Shown here: positions 1-11,422 of the stretch, one piece after another | Numbering within the stretch: position 1 is the stretch's first letter | Layout: every line of letters starts with the position of its first letter | Source of the DNA: Trichosporon coremiiforme | Taxonomy: Eukaryota; Basidiomycota; Tremellomycetes; Trichosporonales; Trichosporonaceae | Direction of reading: 5' to 3' | DNA: 64,000 bases | NCBI GenBank assembly: GCA_039545355.1 | Contig: BCJJ01000010.1 | Span: 1,476,889-1,540,888 of the forward strand | Position numbers and translations under genes: made by a program | The notes under the pieces: generated by a model | Told to the model about the DNA's origin: nothing | What the model saw: only the letters and a program-made list of their open reading frames with translations | The model's database searches: none

Positions 1-3000
1 CCTTGATGAGCTTGTACAGGAAGACAACACCGGCAGTGTCGTCAACGTGCACCGCCATGTGCATGTTGCGAATGTTGGGATGGTACGCAAAGTCGTCGGT
101 GAGCGAGCCGTAGTGCGTCGCGAAGAAGCCGAGCGGCAGAGTGTGCGTCGACAGGTGGTGCAGCACCGCGCCTGCGATCGCCATGCCGTCGTACGTCGAC
201 GTGCCACGGCCGAGCTCGTCGAGAATGACCAGAGAGCGAGGGCCAGCCTCGCGCAGGATCTTGCTGCACTCGTCGAGTTCGACCTTGAATGTGCTCGCTG
301 ACGCGAACATGTTGTCGTACGCGCCCATGCGCGTCTGAATCTTGTCGAGGGGGCTCAGCCGAGCGGAAGCGGCAGGCACATAACAGCCCATCTGCGCCAT
401 GATAACGCCCGCCGCTGTCATGCGCAGAAGCGTCGATTTGCCCGCCATATTCGGACCGGTCAGGAGTGTCGTACGCGGCACCGAGCCACCGAGCTGCACG
501 TCGTTGGCAATGAAGTCGCGCTTCAGGCACATGCTCGGATGGCGCAGGTCCTCAAAGTCGATGAATGCCTGTTCCGACTCGACAAAGGTCGGGCGGCACT
601 TGGGCTCGTCAAGGTTGAATGACGCACGCGCAAGCGAGTTCAGGCAATCGAGCTCGGCGATCACCTTGACCATCTTGAGCCACACGTCGCGGTCCTTGTC
701 AAACTCGGACAGGAGGTGCTTGAAAAAGTTCTTCTTCGCGATCGACTGCGTCTCGCGCGCCTCCTGCATCCGACGGATGAGAGGCTGCGTGACCGGCGTA
801 ATGTACCGCGCCACCTGCTTCAGACTACCACACTTGGTCCACTTCGGCGGCACTTTCGTCTTGGCGGGAATCTCGAGGTGGAAGATCTCCTTGTTGCCCT
901 GGGCGGAATGCCAGAACCGGATCTCGCCTACCTTCAGCTTCAGCTCCTTGCGTGTCTCCTCCATCGCGGCCTCGAGCTCCTCCCCGATCTCGGCGACCGC
1001 GGCGTCAGCCTCATCGCACGCCTCATCGGCCCCCTCGGTCGGCAGGATCGCGATGGTTTTCTCGTCTGTGACTTGGGTAAACATGTTCTGGATGTGCTCA
1101 ATGTGAGGGGCCAGGTCTGGGGCGCTGCGCAGCAGGCCGGCGACAGACGAGGACTCGAAGGCCTCCGCGATGTTCAGAAGACGGTTCACGCTCGACTGAA
1201 TGCGAACGAAGTGATTCATGACGCTGACAAAGTCGAGCTGGCGGATGGAGCCGGCGTGGATGCGCGAGACGAGACGCTCGAGGTCCGGCATGCCCTTGCA
1301 GAGTTCCTTGAAATGGGACATGAAGCCCGGCGCGGCGAGCAGGTCGTCAACAGCGTCGAGGCGCGCGTTGATGGCAGCGGCGTCCCGCAACGGTGCGGTC
1401 AGCCAGTACCTGAACAGACGCTTGCCGAAGGGCGAGTGACACTGCTGGAGAAGGTTCAACAGCGTTCCCTCCTCGCTGCCCTCGTTGTTCATCAGGACTT
1501 CCATGTGACCCAGCGTCTGTCCATCGAGGACGAGCGCCTTGCCGTCACGGATGGGGTCGTAGACGCTGAAGTTCTTCTGCGAAATGAGATCCTTGTCCAG
1601 ATTCAGCGTGCGCAGGTAGTACAGCAGGCCGCCGACGGCCTCCACGGCAAGGTGGTTCTCGGCCATGGTCGTGACAGCCTCTGGGAGTACGCCGTCAGGG
1701 AAGTACCCCTTCAGAGCCGCGAGCGTGTCGTCAACGTCGAGGAATTCCTTCCCCTCCTTGAACGACTGCCAGAGCGTGCTTGGGGGAAGGATGTTGCGCA
1801 GCAGGCGCATCGTGACGACTGAGAGGTTGCCCTTGGCGAAAACGAGCTCCTTGGGCCGAATCTGGCGGAACATTGTCTCCAGGCGAGTGCAACAGATGTC
1901 GTCGTCAAACGCCGTCAGGCTGAACGACCCAGTCGACGCGTCCATGACGCAGATTCCGAAGGATGACGGCGAGCTGGGACCATACGAGAATTCCTTGATC
2001 GAGACACAGTGGTTTGCCTCGTCGGTCGTCAGGTACGTGCCGTCGACGATCGTGCCGTTGGTGAAGACTTGAGCGAGCTCGCGGCGCACAATTTCCTTGG
2101 CGCCGCCACCCTTGGTAGTGCGCATCTCCATACCGATAGCCGTCTCCGCCTGCTCGACCTTGCCGACCTTGTATCCCGCAGCAAGAAACTTGGCCGCCCA
2201 GAACTCAAAGCTCTGCTCCGGCACACCGACCATCTTCATCTTGACGCGGTCGGTCAGCTTCAGGTCGAACTCTTGGTGTCCGATAGCCGCGTCATTTTCG
2301 TACAGTTCGTAGAACTTGCCCTTCTGGAAGAAGAGTACTGTGTCGTAATGGTTCTGCTTGATCTCCCAGAACTGCTTCTCGAAAGGCGTGAACGATTTCC
2401 ATGACGTCTTCGGGATGTAGATGGTGCGCGGGTCGTACTCAGGGTCGCCGGGCCGGTTGCCCTCCTTATCCTTGATGTCGACCAGGAACTCGAAGCAAGT
2501 CTCGGCGTTGCGCTTGTCGTCCTTCGCCTGGATCTTTTTCCGCTCGGCGGCAGTCAGGAACATGTCCGCAGCGCTGCTGCTGGACGCGTGCGACAGCGGT
2601 GGCCTGGACAGAGATGGGGAAGCTTTGGCGGGGGCTTTCTTGGGCGCCGCCTTTTTCGGCTTCTTGACGGGAGACGCTTCGGACACGACGCTCGCAACGG
2701 ACGGCGAGGAAGGCTCCTCGGATGTGACGCCAGCCTCAGACACATCGTCTGATGTTAGCTCGAATCGAACCGCTCAGCTTACCCATGGCAACGTCGTCGG
2801 CGGGAGGAATGAACTCATCCTCGTCATCGTCATCGGACGAGTCGGCGCGCAAGCTCTTGCGCGGCTTGCGCCCGGGCCGGATCGGGGACGCGTCGCTCTC
2901 ACTGTCGGACTCGACGTATTTGACGGCCTTTCTCTTGCGGCGACCTGGGATGAACACTTCCTCTTCCTCCTCATCGACGCCCATTGCGTCTGCGGCGGGA

Positions 3001-3413
3001 GACGGCGGCGCATTGAGCTTGGATCGCGGCTTGGAAACAATCTCGGGTGGCGGGCTCAGACTGGCCGACGGCTGCGGCTCCGGCTCACGTGCGACCTTGG
3101 CATTGACACAGACTTCCTCTGGCTCGATTGGGTCGCTCGGTGGCGTACGGAGCGATGAGGATGGGGGCGACGTCGAGGCAGCTGCGGGAGTAGGAGCAGA
3201 CTTGGGCGTCTTGGTCTTGCTAGCTGGGGTCGTCTTCAGTTTCGGCGTGGCCTTGGGTGTAGCCTGTGTTGCCGGGGAAGGCGCGGGGGGTTTGGGTTTC
3301 GGCGCGCCAAAGAACGCGGCGAGCGTTGTCTGCTTCGTCCTGTAACACTTCAGCTTCGACCTTGCCAGGCAAATGACTTACGCCTTCTTGACGTCCGCTG
3401 CTGCTTTGACCAT
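1..3413 (-). CDS. MSH6: DNA mismatch repair protein MSH6 (3' end beyond window)
   Basis: MutS-family ATPase that pairs with MSH2 to recognise base mismatches and small loops in nuclear DNA. The start at 3413 gives a short first exon. An intron at 3340-3381 then leads straight into QTTLAAFF, a PCNA-binding PIP box typical of MSH6 N-termini, followed by an acidic and basic disordered linker. A second, only 34-nt, intron lies at 2749-2782. The mismatch-binding Phe-x-Glu motif is visible in GKFYELYE (near 2310). The ATPase has Walker A TGPNMAGKST (around 435-465), Walker B LVILDE and the MutS signature DELGRGTST (around 205-235). The reading frame is open to the left edge, where the conserved THYGSLTDDF and FLYK region is reached, so only the extreme C-terminus is missing. 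The PIP box and long N-terminal extension separate it from MSH2 and MSH3. Identity is very secure; introns are inferred from splice signals and frame. Confidence 0.96.
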
Positions 3414-4379
3414 TATGAACGGAGCGAGCGGATCCCGAGGGTGTGACAGACAACTCTTGTGTAGTGTAGGAAAGAGAAGGAGGGAAGGCAGGGAAGGGAA
3501 GGGACGCAAAACAGGCGCGTCTGGCTCCAGCCGCCTCCACCGGCGCGCTCCTTTCTCATCTACACCAGAAACTCACGCGACGACGAAGTGGTAGAGACCG
3601 TGGGAGAGCTGACGCGTACCAAATAACGGCCGTGAGAGAGCTGACGCGTGCAGTTCAGTTTTACCACGGTCGCTCCCATATCGTTCCTTGCCGCACGTCA
3701 CATGAAGGACCCAGGTGAGCCTGAAAACCTGCACGAGGTATCCAAAGTAATTAGTTGGCTGACACATCTCCTGGCATCCTGACGCTCCTGGATCCTGAAC
3801 GCCTTGCCTTGTTGAGAGATCGGGTCCGCCAACTGTCGAGCCTAGGCGTCAATGGCTGTCGAACGATGAATGTTTGTTTTATCTGAGGCGCTCAGGACGC
3901 TTCGGTTTATCCGCGCACAGATCGCACAGATCTCACACCTGTCGTCCTCCGCCGCATGAACACATCGACCGCCGCCGACGGCGCGCCGCAGCCATTTACC
4001 TCGTAAGCTTCAGTCTTGTGGTCAGCCACGCCGAGCTCCGAGACGTGGCCCGGATTGCCTCCATTCAAGCGTGGGCTGGCGACAAACCCAAACACTTTTC
4101 GCGGACTCGGCACCGTCGCAAGACAAAGCCTCCGCAGTTGTGCATCACGTGTTGGTGCATGCTCTACGTCTGGCATGCTGGCATGCCACGGGCCACAGAT
4201 CTGACAATTGCGGGTAGTAACCTGACAGGCGAAAATATACAGCGGACGCAAGAGACAGTTGCTGACGATGCATGATGCAAATGGAAACCCTTACAAGAGA
4301 CTGTCGTGCCGCTGCTGCCGCGACAGCATGCAGCACACTCACACCGCCAGGCGTGATAGCGATACAACTATGACAAACC
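3414..4379. other. Intergenic: MSH6 promoter and PHO80 downstream region
   Basis: No coding region I can support. The right part lies downstream of the PHO80-like stop and the left part is the MSH6 promoter. The only clear structure is the repeated GAGAGCTGACGCGT element annotated separately. Short open frames here have no family resemblance. Confidence 0.6.
3604..3649. promoter_or_regulatory. Pair of MluI cell-cycle boxes upstream of MSH6
   Basis: The 14-mer GAGAGCTGACGCGT occurs twice as a perfect direct repeat (3604-3617 and 3636-3649, 32 bp apart). Each copy ends in ACGCGT, the MCB core bound by the MBF (Mbp1/Swi6-type) G1/S factor. They lie about 190-240 bp upstream of the MSH6 start. 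In budding yeast MSH6 is a known S-phase-induced MCB gene, so conserved regulation is a reasonable inference. Binding itself is not shown. Confidence 0.6.
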
Positions 4380-5995
4380 TCACTCATATCTAGCCCTCGT
4401 CTTCGAGTCGTCTACGCCGACCGGAGCCGCGGCAGGCATGCCGCCACGCAGCGAGTCGACGCTACGCTCCTCCCGTGTCCTCACGCGTGGCGTCACTGGC
4501 TTGGAGCCGTTCTCGCTCGGTGTGCCGTTCAGCCGCGGCGAGGCGAGTGGCTTCGAGCGCACAAGCGGCTTTGGGCTGGCGGAGAGGTCTTTCGGGCTGC
4601 TGTTGATGATGCCGCTGGACCCGCTCGGAGCACTCCCGGATGGCGGCGGGTCAGACGAACGCTTGAACATGCCTCCCATCAGCGACTTGAGTGACCGCGA
4701 CGTAGACGAGTGCGGGATCCGCGCGTGCGTCGGCTCCGCGACTGGCCCGTCTGTGAGCACTGGCGCAGCTGGAGACGCCTCCGTCACGCTCCGCGCCACC
4801 CCCGGCGTAGCGCTGGCTGGAGGTTCTTCGCGACTCTCCGCGGCCGGAGTGTCAACCTCCATCGCTGGATCTGCTTGATCTGCTGGTTGATCGGCAGGCT
4901 GTCTTCCCCTTGATAGTCCTGGGCCTTGGCTCATGGGGCCAGACTCTGGGCTCTCCTCGTCTGATCCACTGTCCATCTCGTCGTCCTCCTCGTCCATATC
5001 GTCGTCTACATCGGCTGCTTGGGGTGGCTCCTCGCCAAGCACAGAACCCGTCGTCTGGACCGGTGTCGCAGACTGTGAGTCCGTCGGCGCTTCCTTCCCA
5101 GCATCCGGGAACACGCGGAACGGTGACACCTCTGGCTCCGGCGCCTGTACGAAGCCCCCGTGTGACCGGATCAGGCTCGTGTAGTACCGCTGCAGCAGGT
5201 CCGAGTTGCACTGATGTCAGCCAACTACTTCTTCGATCGGCAGTAAACGCGTGCGCCATGGTTGGTTCGTAGCGCCGCAGTGCCGCGAAATATGCGCAAC
5301 CGTTACCCGCGCCGCGAACCGCAAGCCGGCGCCGGTCAGCGCAACTCACACACAGGGCCCATCCCGTCACGCGTAGGAACTCGCGCTCGAGGTTGTTCAG
5401 TTCGCCGACCTTGATACCGCCGACCTTGGCGTAGTGAGCGTTCGTGCAAAACACGTCGCACTGCGCCTTGCTGCCGGCAGTCACCCCGGCGATGAGAAAA
5501 CGGTGTACCGTCAACGAGGACAGCGTGAACGTCGGCAGGTTCTGGCACGTAAGGTCGATGTAGGCTAGGAGGGAGAGCAATGGGATTTTCTGTCGTCAGC
5601 GTATGCCTCAGAGCCTTGAGGGCTGGCGACATGTCAAACACGCGCACGGTCCATTGCCGTGCCATGGACCGGACCAGACAAAAAAGTTGACCACTCACCT
5701 CAAGGTTCGTGTACTTCACGATGCGCCGGAGGTACTCGATGACGGAGATACCTGGCGGAGCACGAGAGTGAAAACGTGTCAGCGCGTCCGGTGTCAGCAC
5801 GACCTGGTCATTGTGCTGGCAGAGCAGGTCGAGCATGTGCGCGATCAAGATGACGAGCGTGTCAGTCGGGCAGTCGATGAAGGCCCACGGCAGTTCCGGG
5901 AGCTTGCTGGTCGAGGCCACCGGCTGTATTGGTGTTCCACTGCTAGACTCGATGGCGGCGGACGAGGGTCGCCCGCTCTGTGGGGTGGTGGTCAT
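4380..5995 (-). CDS. PHO80: PHO80/PREG-type cyclin (Pho85-CDK partner)
   Basis: Cyclin of the Pho80 family, which with the Pho85 kinase represses the phosphate-starvation response by phosphorylating the Pho4/Nuc-1 transcription factor. Three exons encode about 455 residues: 5699-5995, 5350-5589 and 4380-5210. The spliced product gives a continuous cyclin box (about residues 35-190) with the family landmarks TFTLSSLTVHRFLIAGVT, KVGGIKVGELNNLEREFL and DLLQRYYTSLI. All three exon junctions keep frame with GTGAGT-type donors. The C-terminal half is a long Ser/Pro-rich tail with an Asp/Glu run (near 4990-5015), probably disordered and regulatory. The N-terminal 30 residues are also low complexity. 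The start is the first ATG of a frame that begins the conserved region shortly after. The gene is divergent from the gene-poor region to its right. Identity as a Pho80-like cyclin is strong; one-to-one orthology was not tested. Confidence 0.9.
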
Positions 5996-6410
5996 GTGTC
6001 GAGACGGAGGGCGCTACGGCGCCATGTGTGGAGTGGGATGGCAAGAAGACGAGGTCGACGAACGTTTGATGATTGACCTAGGGTTTGCAGGAGAGGAGGT
6101 GGAGAGGGCGCAGCAGGTGACCGAGACCGAGACAGATGCCAAGGGAGAAAGGGCGAGACTGGAGATGTCTAACGGTCGATGAGCCGACGGGTCCGAACGA
6201 TCTCGGGGGGAAGGGCGATAAGAGGTGATCTGTCGGAGGGTCGCGATGGCGGACGGCTCGGCTCGGGCGGGGCGGGGAAGTGTATGAGGTGTATGCGGGG
6301 GACACAAGAAACGTGACTAGGAATGTCGCTGGGCGAAGAGGAAAATGCAATGTGCGGCGAAGGGTGTCGGTGTCTGAAGTGTGTACAGTGGAGGAACGGC
6401 GACTGAGGCT

Positions 6411-6453
6411 GAGTGAGTGAGTGAGTGAGTGAGTGAGTGAGTGAGTGAGTGAG
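6411..6453. repeat. (GAGT)n microsatellite in PHO80 leader
   Basis: About ten and a half uninterrupted copies of GAGT (read as ACTC on the coding strand of PHO80) lie roughly 420-460 bp upstream of the PHO80 start. Tetranucleotide runs like this commonly vary in length between strains. Confidence 0.9.
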
Positions 6454-6499
6454 CAGTGAGGTCAGGTAAGTTCAAGAATAGAGTAATGGCAACTTGGGA

Positions 6500-6505
6500 C
6501 ACGTG
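6500..6505. promoter_or_regulatory. CACGTG E-box upstream of PHO80
   Basis: A palindromic CACGTG followed by CG sits about 505 bp upstream of the PHO80 ATG. This is the core bound by Pho4/Nuc-1 and by other bHLH factors such as Cbf1. A feedback role is only a suggestion, because a 6-bp site will occur by chance. Confidence 0.3.
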
Positions 6506-8913
6506 CGTGAACCCTTTTCCGTCCACTTGTGCGACATTTGACTCGCATGGTGGCCCAAAACCATCCTCTGGCCATATCTTAATTCACCTCGTGCATATCT
6601 TGTGTCTACTTACGTGCAACGTTACTTCACAGGCTGGGATGCGCGCGTGTGCTAACAAGGCAGTGGAGTTCGTTCGGGAGCTCGGGCTCGAGGGGCAGTA
6701 GCGATGACCACTATCCAACTATCCACTGGCCGATTTGTTCGGTACACCGGCTGATGCGGTTGATGCAGAACATGGAGCGTAACTGCGCTCGCTAGCTTAT
6801 CCGGCGCTTGTGATTCCTGACACTACTGCCATGGCAGATCATCTCCCCGCACCGAACGACCCCCTGTGTCACACCAGTGGGACATTAGTCTAGGCTCAAT
6901 CGACTCGAAGCATAGCTGCGCTTTTGAGGAATGGCCAGATACGTCAGATCAGATCGTCTGCGGGTGCAGAAGCCGAAATTGCTTCCACCGCCGTTATACC
7001 AGTTCCGTGCCTGCCTATACGTGCCTGGCCCCCCTTTGGGACCTCGCTCGCACCACCTGTTCCTCCGTCCCTGGCTGACGTTTGGTCGCCTCCTCAAAAA
7101 CCAAATTCTCTTTGCTTGACTAGACACGTTCGTTCTTCTCTTTCTCTCTACATCCACATCCGTATCGCAATCAGGCGCAACTCGTGAGTCTCTTACCTCT
7201 GCCGTGTGTCCGCGTGCCCAACCCCGATTCTCCCATCTTGGCTCTACACGGACCACGCAAGATCTTCTTTCATGATGAACAACCATAACACACTGAAAAT
7301 TATGAACGCATCCGCCGGCTTCACCGCAGCGCGCGTCAGGCTTATATTTTCCACTAGGTCTACCTGATACTTTGTCCTTGCCCACTTGTTTCTCGCTTAA
7401 TGCCATTGAACAAAGACGCTGACACCATCAGTTCCCAGCAGTTTAGTTGAACAGTGACGGCAGCGGCGCTCGTGTATCAGGCTGAGTTTTGGCGGATCCG
7501 AATAACGCCTTCTGCGCAGCTTGTCATCCGTAGACCTGGTAGCATGGTAGCAATCATAGTAGATAGACAATGGGAAGAAATTCGCGCACTGTTGTTGCTA
7601 CTATTTCACGACTGACAAGTCTGTACCTGCAGGCCCAATTGGTGACCGCTTGTCTCAAATATGATGACCGAGCAGACCACATGTCCACGTGCATACCTCT
7701 CTCAGGCTACCAATGAACACTCACGAGATCAATGAGTAGGGGGCGTCCCGCGGTGATCGACAGAGAGCTCGGTGAACAGCCGGACAAAGCCTGTTAAGCA
7801 CTACCCAAACGCCTGGGGCATCTGCACTCTGCCGCAGCAGGAATGGCCCAACAGCCATTTGTAACGCATTTACGAAATCTGAGTATTCGTATGACCAATT
7901 GTTTTCGTCGAGTATCTGTTAAAAATTGCCAGTAGTGTTGTGCTGTTTAATAAGATAGATGGTTTAAACATATATAATGCAATAACCATAGTTAATGTGG
8001 CAATAGCGAACATTCATTGACGCAATGAGCAACTTGGAGCGAGCCTTTGCTTCTTCCCCATACTCCATCGGCGATTCGTCCAGATGACGTTGGAGCACGC
8101 ACGTTCAGCGCTTCGACACTCACGATGCACAGCTGTATAGGAATCGCATACACATAAAGAATTGCTGCGCAAGGAGTGAAGGATCAAAGCTAGCAAAGGA
8201 GGGGAGACCGTGCGACGCACGTTGGCTTGTGACGACGGCGTTGGAGCTTGGGAGTAGTCACGTGATCTGGGCAGGCTAAGTATTGTGCGCTGGTAGTTTG
8301 TGTGGCACAGCTGTCTTCTAGAAGACAAGTACTGACCGTAGATCGCCGAACTTGGCTAGGTGAGGCAAGCAGAGGTACAGCGTTCAAGCGAGTAGCGACA
8401 AGGCAGCCGTAATATCGGTCCCGAGCAGGTGCGGGGTTTCGCGCTTACAGATCGGTGGGCCTCCACTCACGCGAGCAGCGAAGGGAACACAACATCCTAG
8501 TTGAGCAGAAAGCCCACCGACTGATTCTTCCGAACACGCAAGTCTCGAGATACCGCCGCACTCCGCCGTTCGCCGCCGAAGGATCTGGGGCTCGATGAGA
8601 GCCGTTTTTCATTGGGCAGTCCGGTATATCGGCCCGGCTGCGGACCTGATCGGCTATATCGAGCTGGGACTCGTCTTGGAAACCAACTGTCTGAGTCATG
8701 CCGGAGCCGCCTCCGCCGCCGCTAATCCGGAGCTCTGCGGGCAACAACAAAAGCGGGGCAGTAGAGGGGCATGTGGGATCTCCACACGCGTAGTGTCCGC
8801 TTCGGCGTTGATCAGGACCAATACCGGCCCGGCATTCCGGTTCCTCCTGACCCTCCTGCACAAATAAAAGCGATTTCACTTGCTTTTGACATGAGCATCA
8901 TCACTTCAACAAC

Positions 8914-10906
8914 ATGGCAGAGGTCGAAGTTCACCGGACAGACTCAAAGGGCAGTGCGCAGGAGCTTGAGAAGCCCCGCATCGAGGAGGAGGAGGAGCTC
9001 GCGGCCCTCCCAACCGCGCAGGCCAAGATCGCCCAGCAGAACGCGGCCCTCTATCTTGAAGCGCTTGAGCGGTATGGCGCCGACGGCTCTGGCCTCGATC
9101 CCGTCGCCGAGAAGAAACTGAAGAGGAAGCTGGACATGCGCATCATCCCGGCTCTCGCTGTGTGCTACTTCTTCTACGTGAGTCGTCTCGAAGTGTTGGT
9201 ATCGAGTGAGGGTGGCGAAGCTGATGCCACAGTATGTTGACAAGACGACTCTGTCCTACGCTGCCATCTACGGGTGAGTACTCACTCTCACGCCCCGCAT
9301 GCTTCGCACGCTGCCCACATGCACACAGCGCATGACTTCGGTGGGCAAAGGGTCGTCAGGCGGCATCTCCCGGTTCTAGACGGGTGGAGGCGGGAAGTGG
9401 CGGTGCCTCCGAGATCTCGGCGTGGGGCGTGCCTCTGCTCGGTCCGACATCGCTCCGAGCCCAGCCGTTTCCGCCCGCTCAACCCGAGCTCCCAAAGCAA
9501 TCTCTTGGTGGCACTACGGTGGCGCTGACCGCAGCATCAAGGATGACATCAACATGGGCTCGACGGGATACTCCTGGCTCTCGTCGATCTTCTACTTTGG
9601 TTGGCTCGCGTGGGCGATCCCCTCGAACTTGATCATGCAGCGCTCTCCTCCGGCGTACTACCTCGCGTTCAACATCTTTTGGTGGGGTGCTCTGCTCATG
9701 TGCCAAGCGGCGTCGACCAACTTTGCTGGCCTCGCTGCGCTCCGCGTCCTGTCGGGTGCGATGGAGGCCATCGCCGACCCCGCCTTCATGCTCATCACGT
9801 CGCAGTATTACACGCGCTCTGAGCAGCCCTCGCGCATCAGTGCGTGGTACTGTGCGAACGGCATTGGTGTTGCCGGCGGTGGCCTCATCGGCTATGGTAT
9901 CGGCAACATTCAGGGCGCACTCCGGAGCTGGAGGTACGAGTTCCTCATTGTCGGCGCGTTCTGCTCCGCCTGGGCCATTGTGCTGGCGTTCGTGCTTCCC
10001 AACTCACCCGCCAAATTCAAGGGATTCAGCCACGAGGAGAAGCTCATGATGATCGCCCGCATTGCGAAGAACCAGACAGGCGTCGAGCAGAGAAAGATCA
10101 ACTGGAAGCAGGTGCGCGAGGCGTACGCCGACTACAAGACGTGGCTGTTCGTGAGTTACAGGAAGCGGAGTTCCGCCGAGACGACAGCGCGCTGACGCGG
10201 ATCACAGTTCACTCTCGGTCTTGTCGCTAACATTCCCAACGGAATCATCAGCAACTTCTCCACGCTCGTAATCAAGGGCTTGGGCTTTGACCAGCTGAAA
10301 ACCTGTCTTCTCGGCATTCCGCAGGGCGCCTTTGTCGTGGTCTGGATCGGCCTTGGCGCGTTCGTGAACGCCCGTCTGCCAAAGAACTCGCGAACCATTG
10401 TGTGCATGCTGTTCATGATCCCCACCATTGCCGGAGCATTGGGATTCCTCCTCTCGCCGGAGAAGGCGTACGTCGGCCGCCTGATCTGCTTCTACCTGAC
10501 GGGCAGCTACCAGGCGAGCTTCGTCATCTCGCTCTCGCTCATCACGTCCAACACGGGTGGACAGAGCAAGAAGATGATCGTCTCGGGCATGATCTGGTTC
10601 GGCGCGTGTATCGGCAACATCGTGGGCCCCTTCTTCTGCAAGGAGTCCCAGAAGCCGCGGTACCCCCTCGGTATCGGTGCGCTCCTCGTCGCCAACTGCC
10701 TCGAGCTCGCGCTCTTCTTCGTGTTCCGATACGCTTTCGTGTATGAGAACAGGAAGAAGAGGAAGCAGCGCGAGGAGGCGCAGGCCAACGGCACGCAGCA
10801 GATCGCGGCTGACACGGCTTTCGCCGACATGACGGACAAGGAAAACGTCAAGTGAGTTACTCGCTAGAGATGGCACTGACACCACAGCTTTGAGTACATC
10901 TACTAA
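8914..10906 (+). CDS. MFS transporter, allantoate permease (Dal5/ACS) family
   Basis: Plasma-membrane anion:cation symporter of the major facilitator superfamily; relatives import allantoate, nicotinate, pantothenate, vitamins or other organic anions, so the substrate is open. Five exons (8914-9177, 9233-9273, 9535-10150, 10208-10851, 10888-10906) give about 527 residues with twelve hydrophobic segments. Landmarks are YVDKTTLSYAAIYG in TM1, GYSWLSSIFYFGWLAW in TM2, RVLSGAMEAIADPAFML, and the diagnostic C-terminal tail DMTDKEN then NFEYIY, which is completed only when the tiny 19-nt last exon is used. The N-terminal cytosolic part is rich in acidic residues. Intron 2 (9274-9534) is unusually long for this window. 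A flavin-monooxygenase remnant follows 0.5 kb downstream on the same strand, so the two may once have formed an uptake and oxidation pair. Family assignment is strong. Confidence 0.9.
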
Positions 10907-11422
10907 GTACGGGGTACGAGGGTTGCAAAGGAATGCAGTCAAGATATAATATGTTGTGGGATCAGAAGTATGCACCAGTTTCATCGATCGTGCCTCGTGG
11001 ATGCGGATAGTGACGCGGGTACTACTCAACGCGGCGCGACCTTACCGTCCGGCCACAGTCAGGTCACACACAGCAATGTTCGTGCACCTAAGGCTCTCCG
11101 ATGCCACTCGGAAGACACGGCAACGTCACATTTCACCTCCGTACGTGGCCTTATCACGATGATCCAAGTCAAGTGACCGGCTACTGTCGGGATTCTCCTG
11201 GCGCGCCCACTCAAGCGGCAAGACGCCCCATGCCCTTGTGCGTGGTGTCTGTTGTTCTTTCTTATATGTGTGCGGAGGCAGCTGGGGTTAGTGGGATTGG
11301 CGTAGGCGTCACCCGGATGGGTCAGCAGACTCAACTGACGCGGGTGCGGCTGCCTCGACGATATAATCATCAACCTTGTCTCAACAAGGGCTTCCCCATC
11401 GCTCGTTCTCTTGCCATTCTCC
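10907..11422. other. Intergenic between transporter and monooxygenase remnant
   Basis: About 0.5 kb. It contains the transporter 3' region and an ATATAAT stretch near 11360 that could have been the TATA box of the downstream broken gene. Nothing else is recognisable. Confidence 0.5.

Larger units (their letters stand above)
5996..8913. other. Long intergenic region between PHO80 and the transporter
   Basis: About 2.9 kb without a supportable gene. Its left end is the PHO80 leader/promoter, with a GAGT microsatellite and a CACGTG box. Around 7850-8000 the DNA becomes visibly AT-rich. The right end is the promoter of the transporter and has a TATA-like AATAAAAG about 45 bp before its start. 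Open frames such as 6885-7406 (minus) show no recognisable protein signature. Confidence 0.55.

Noticed and set aside
399..1822. Long plus-strand open frames over the left end (235 and 368 codons)
   Set aside because: They are antisense shadows of MSH6, whose conserved motifs fix the minus strand and frame; GC-rich codon bias opens the opposite frames.
6885..7406. 173-codon minus-strand frame in the PHO80-transporter gap
   Set aside because: Composition is irregular, no domain or targeting signal, and no splice-consistent extension; likely chance.
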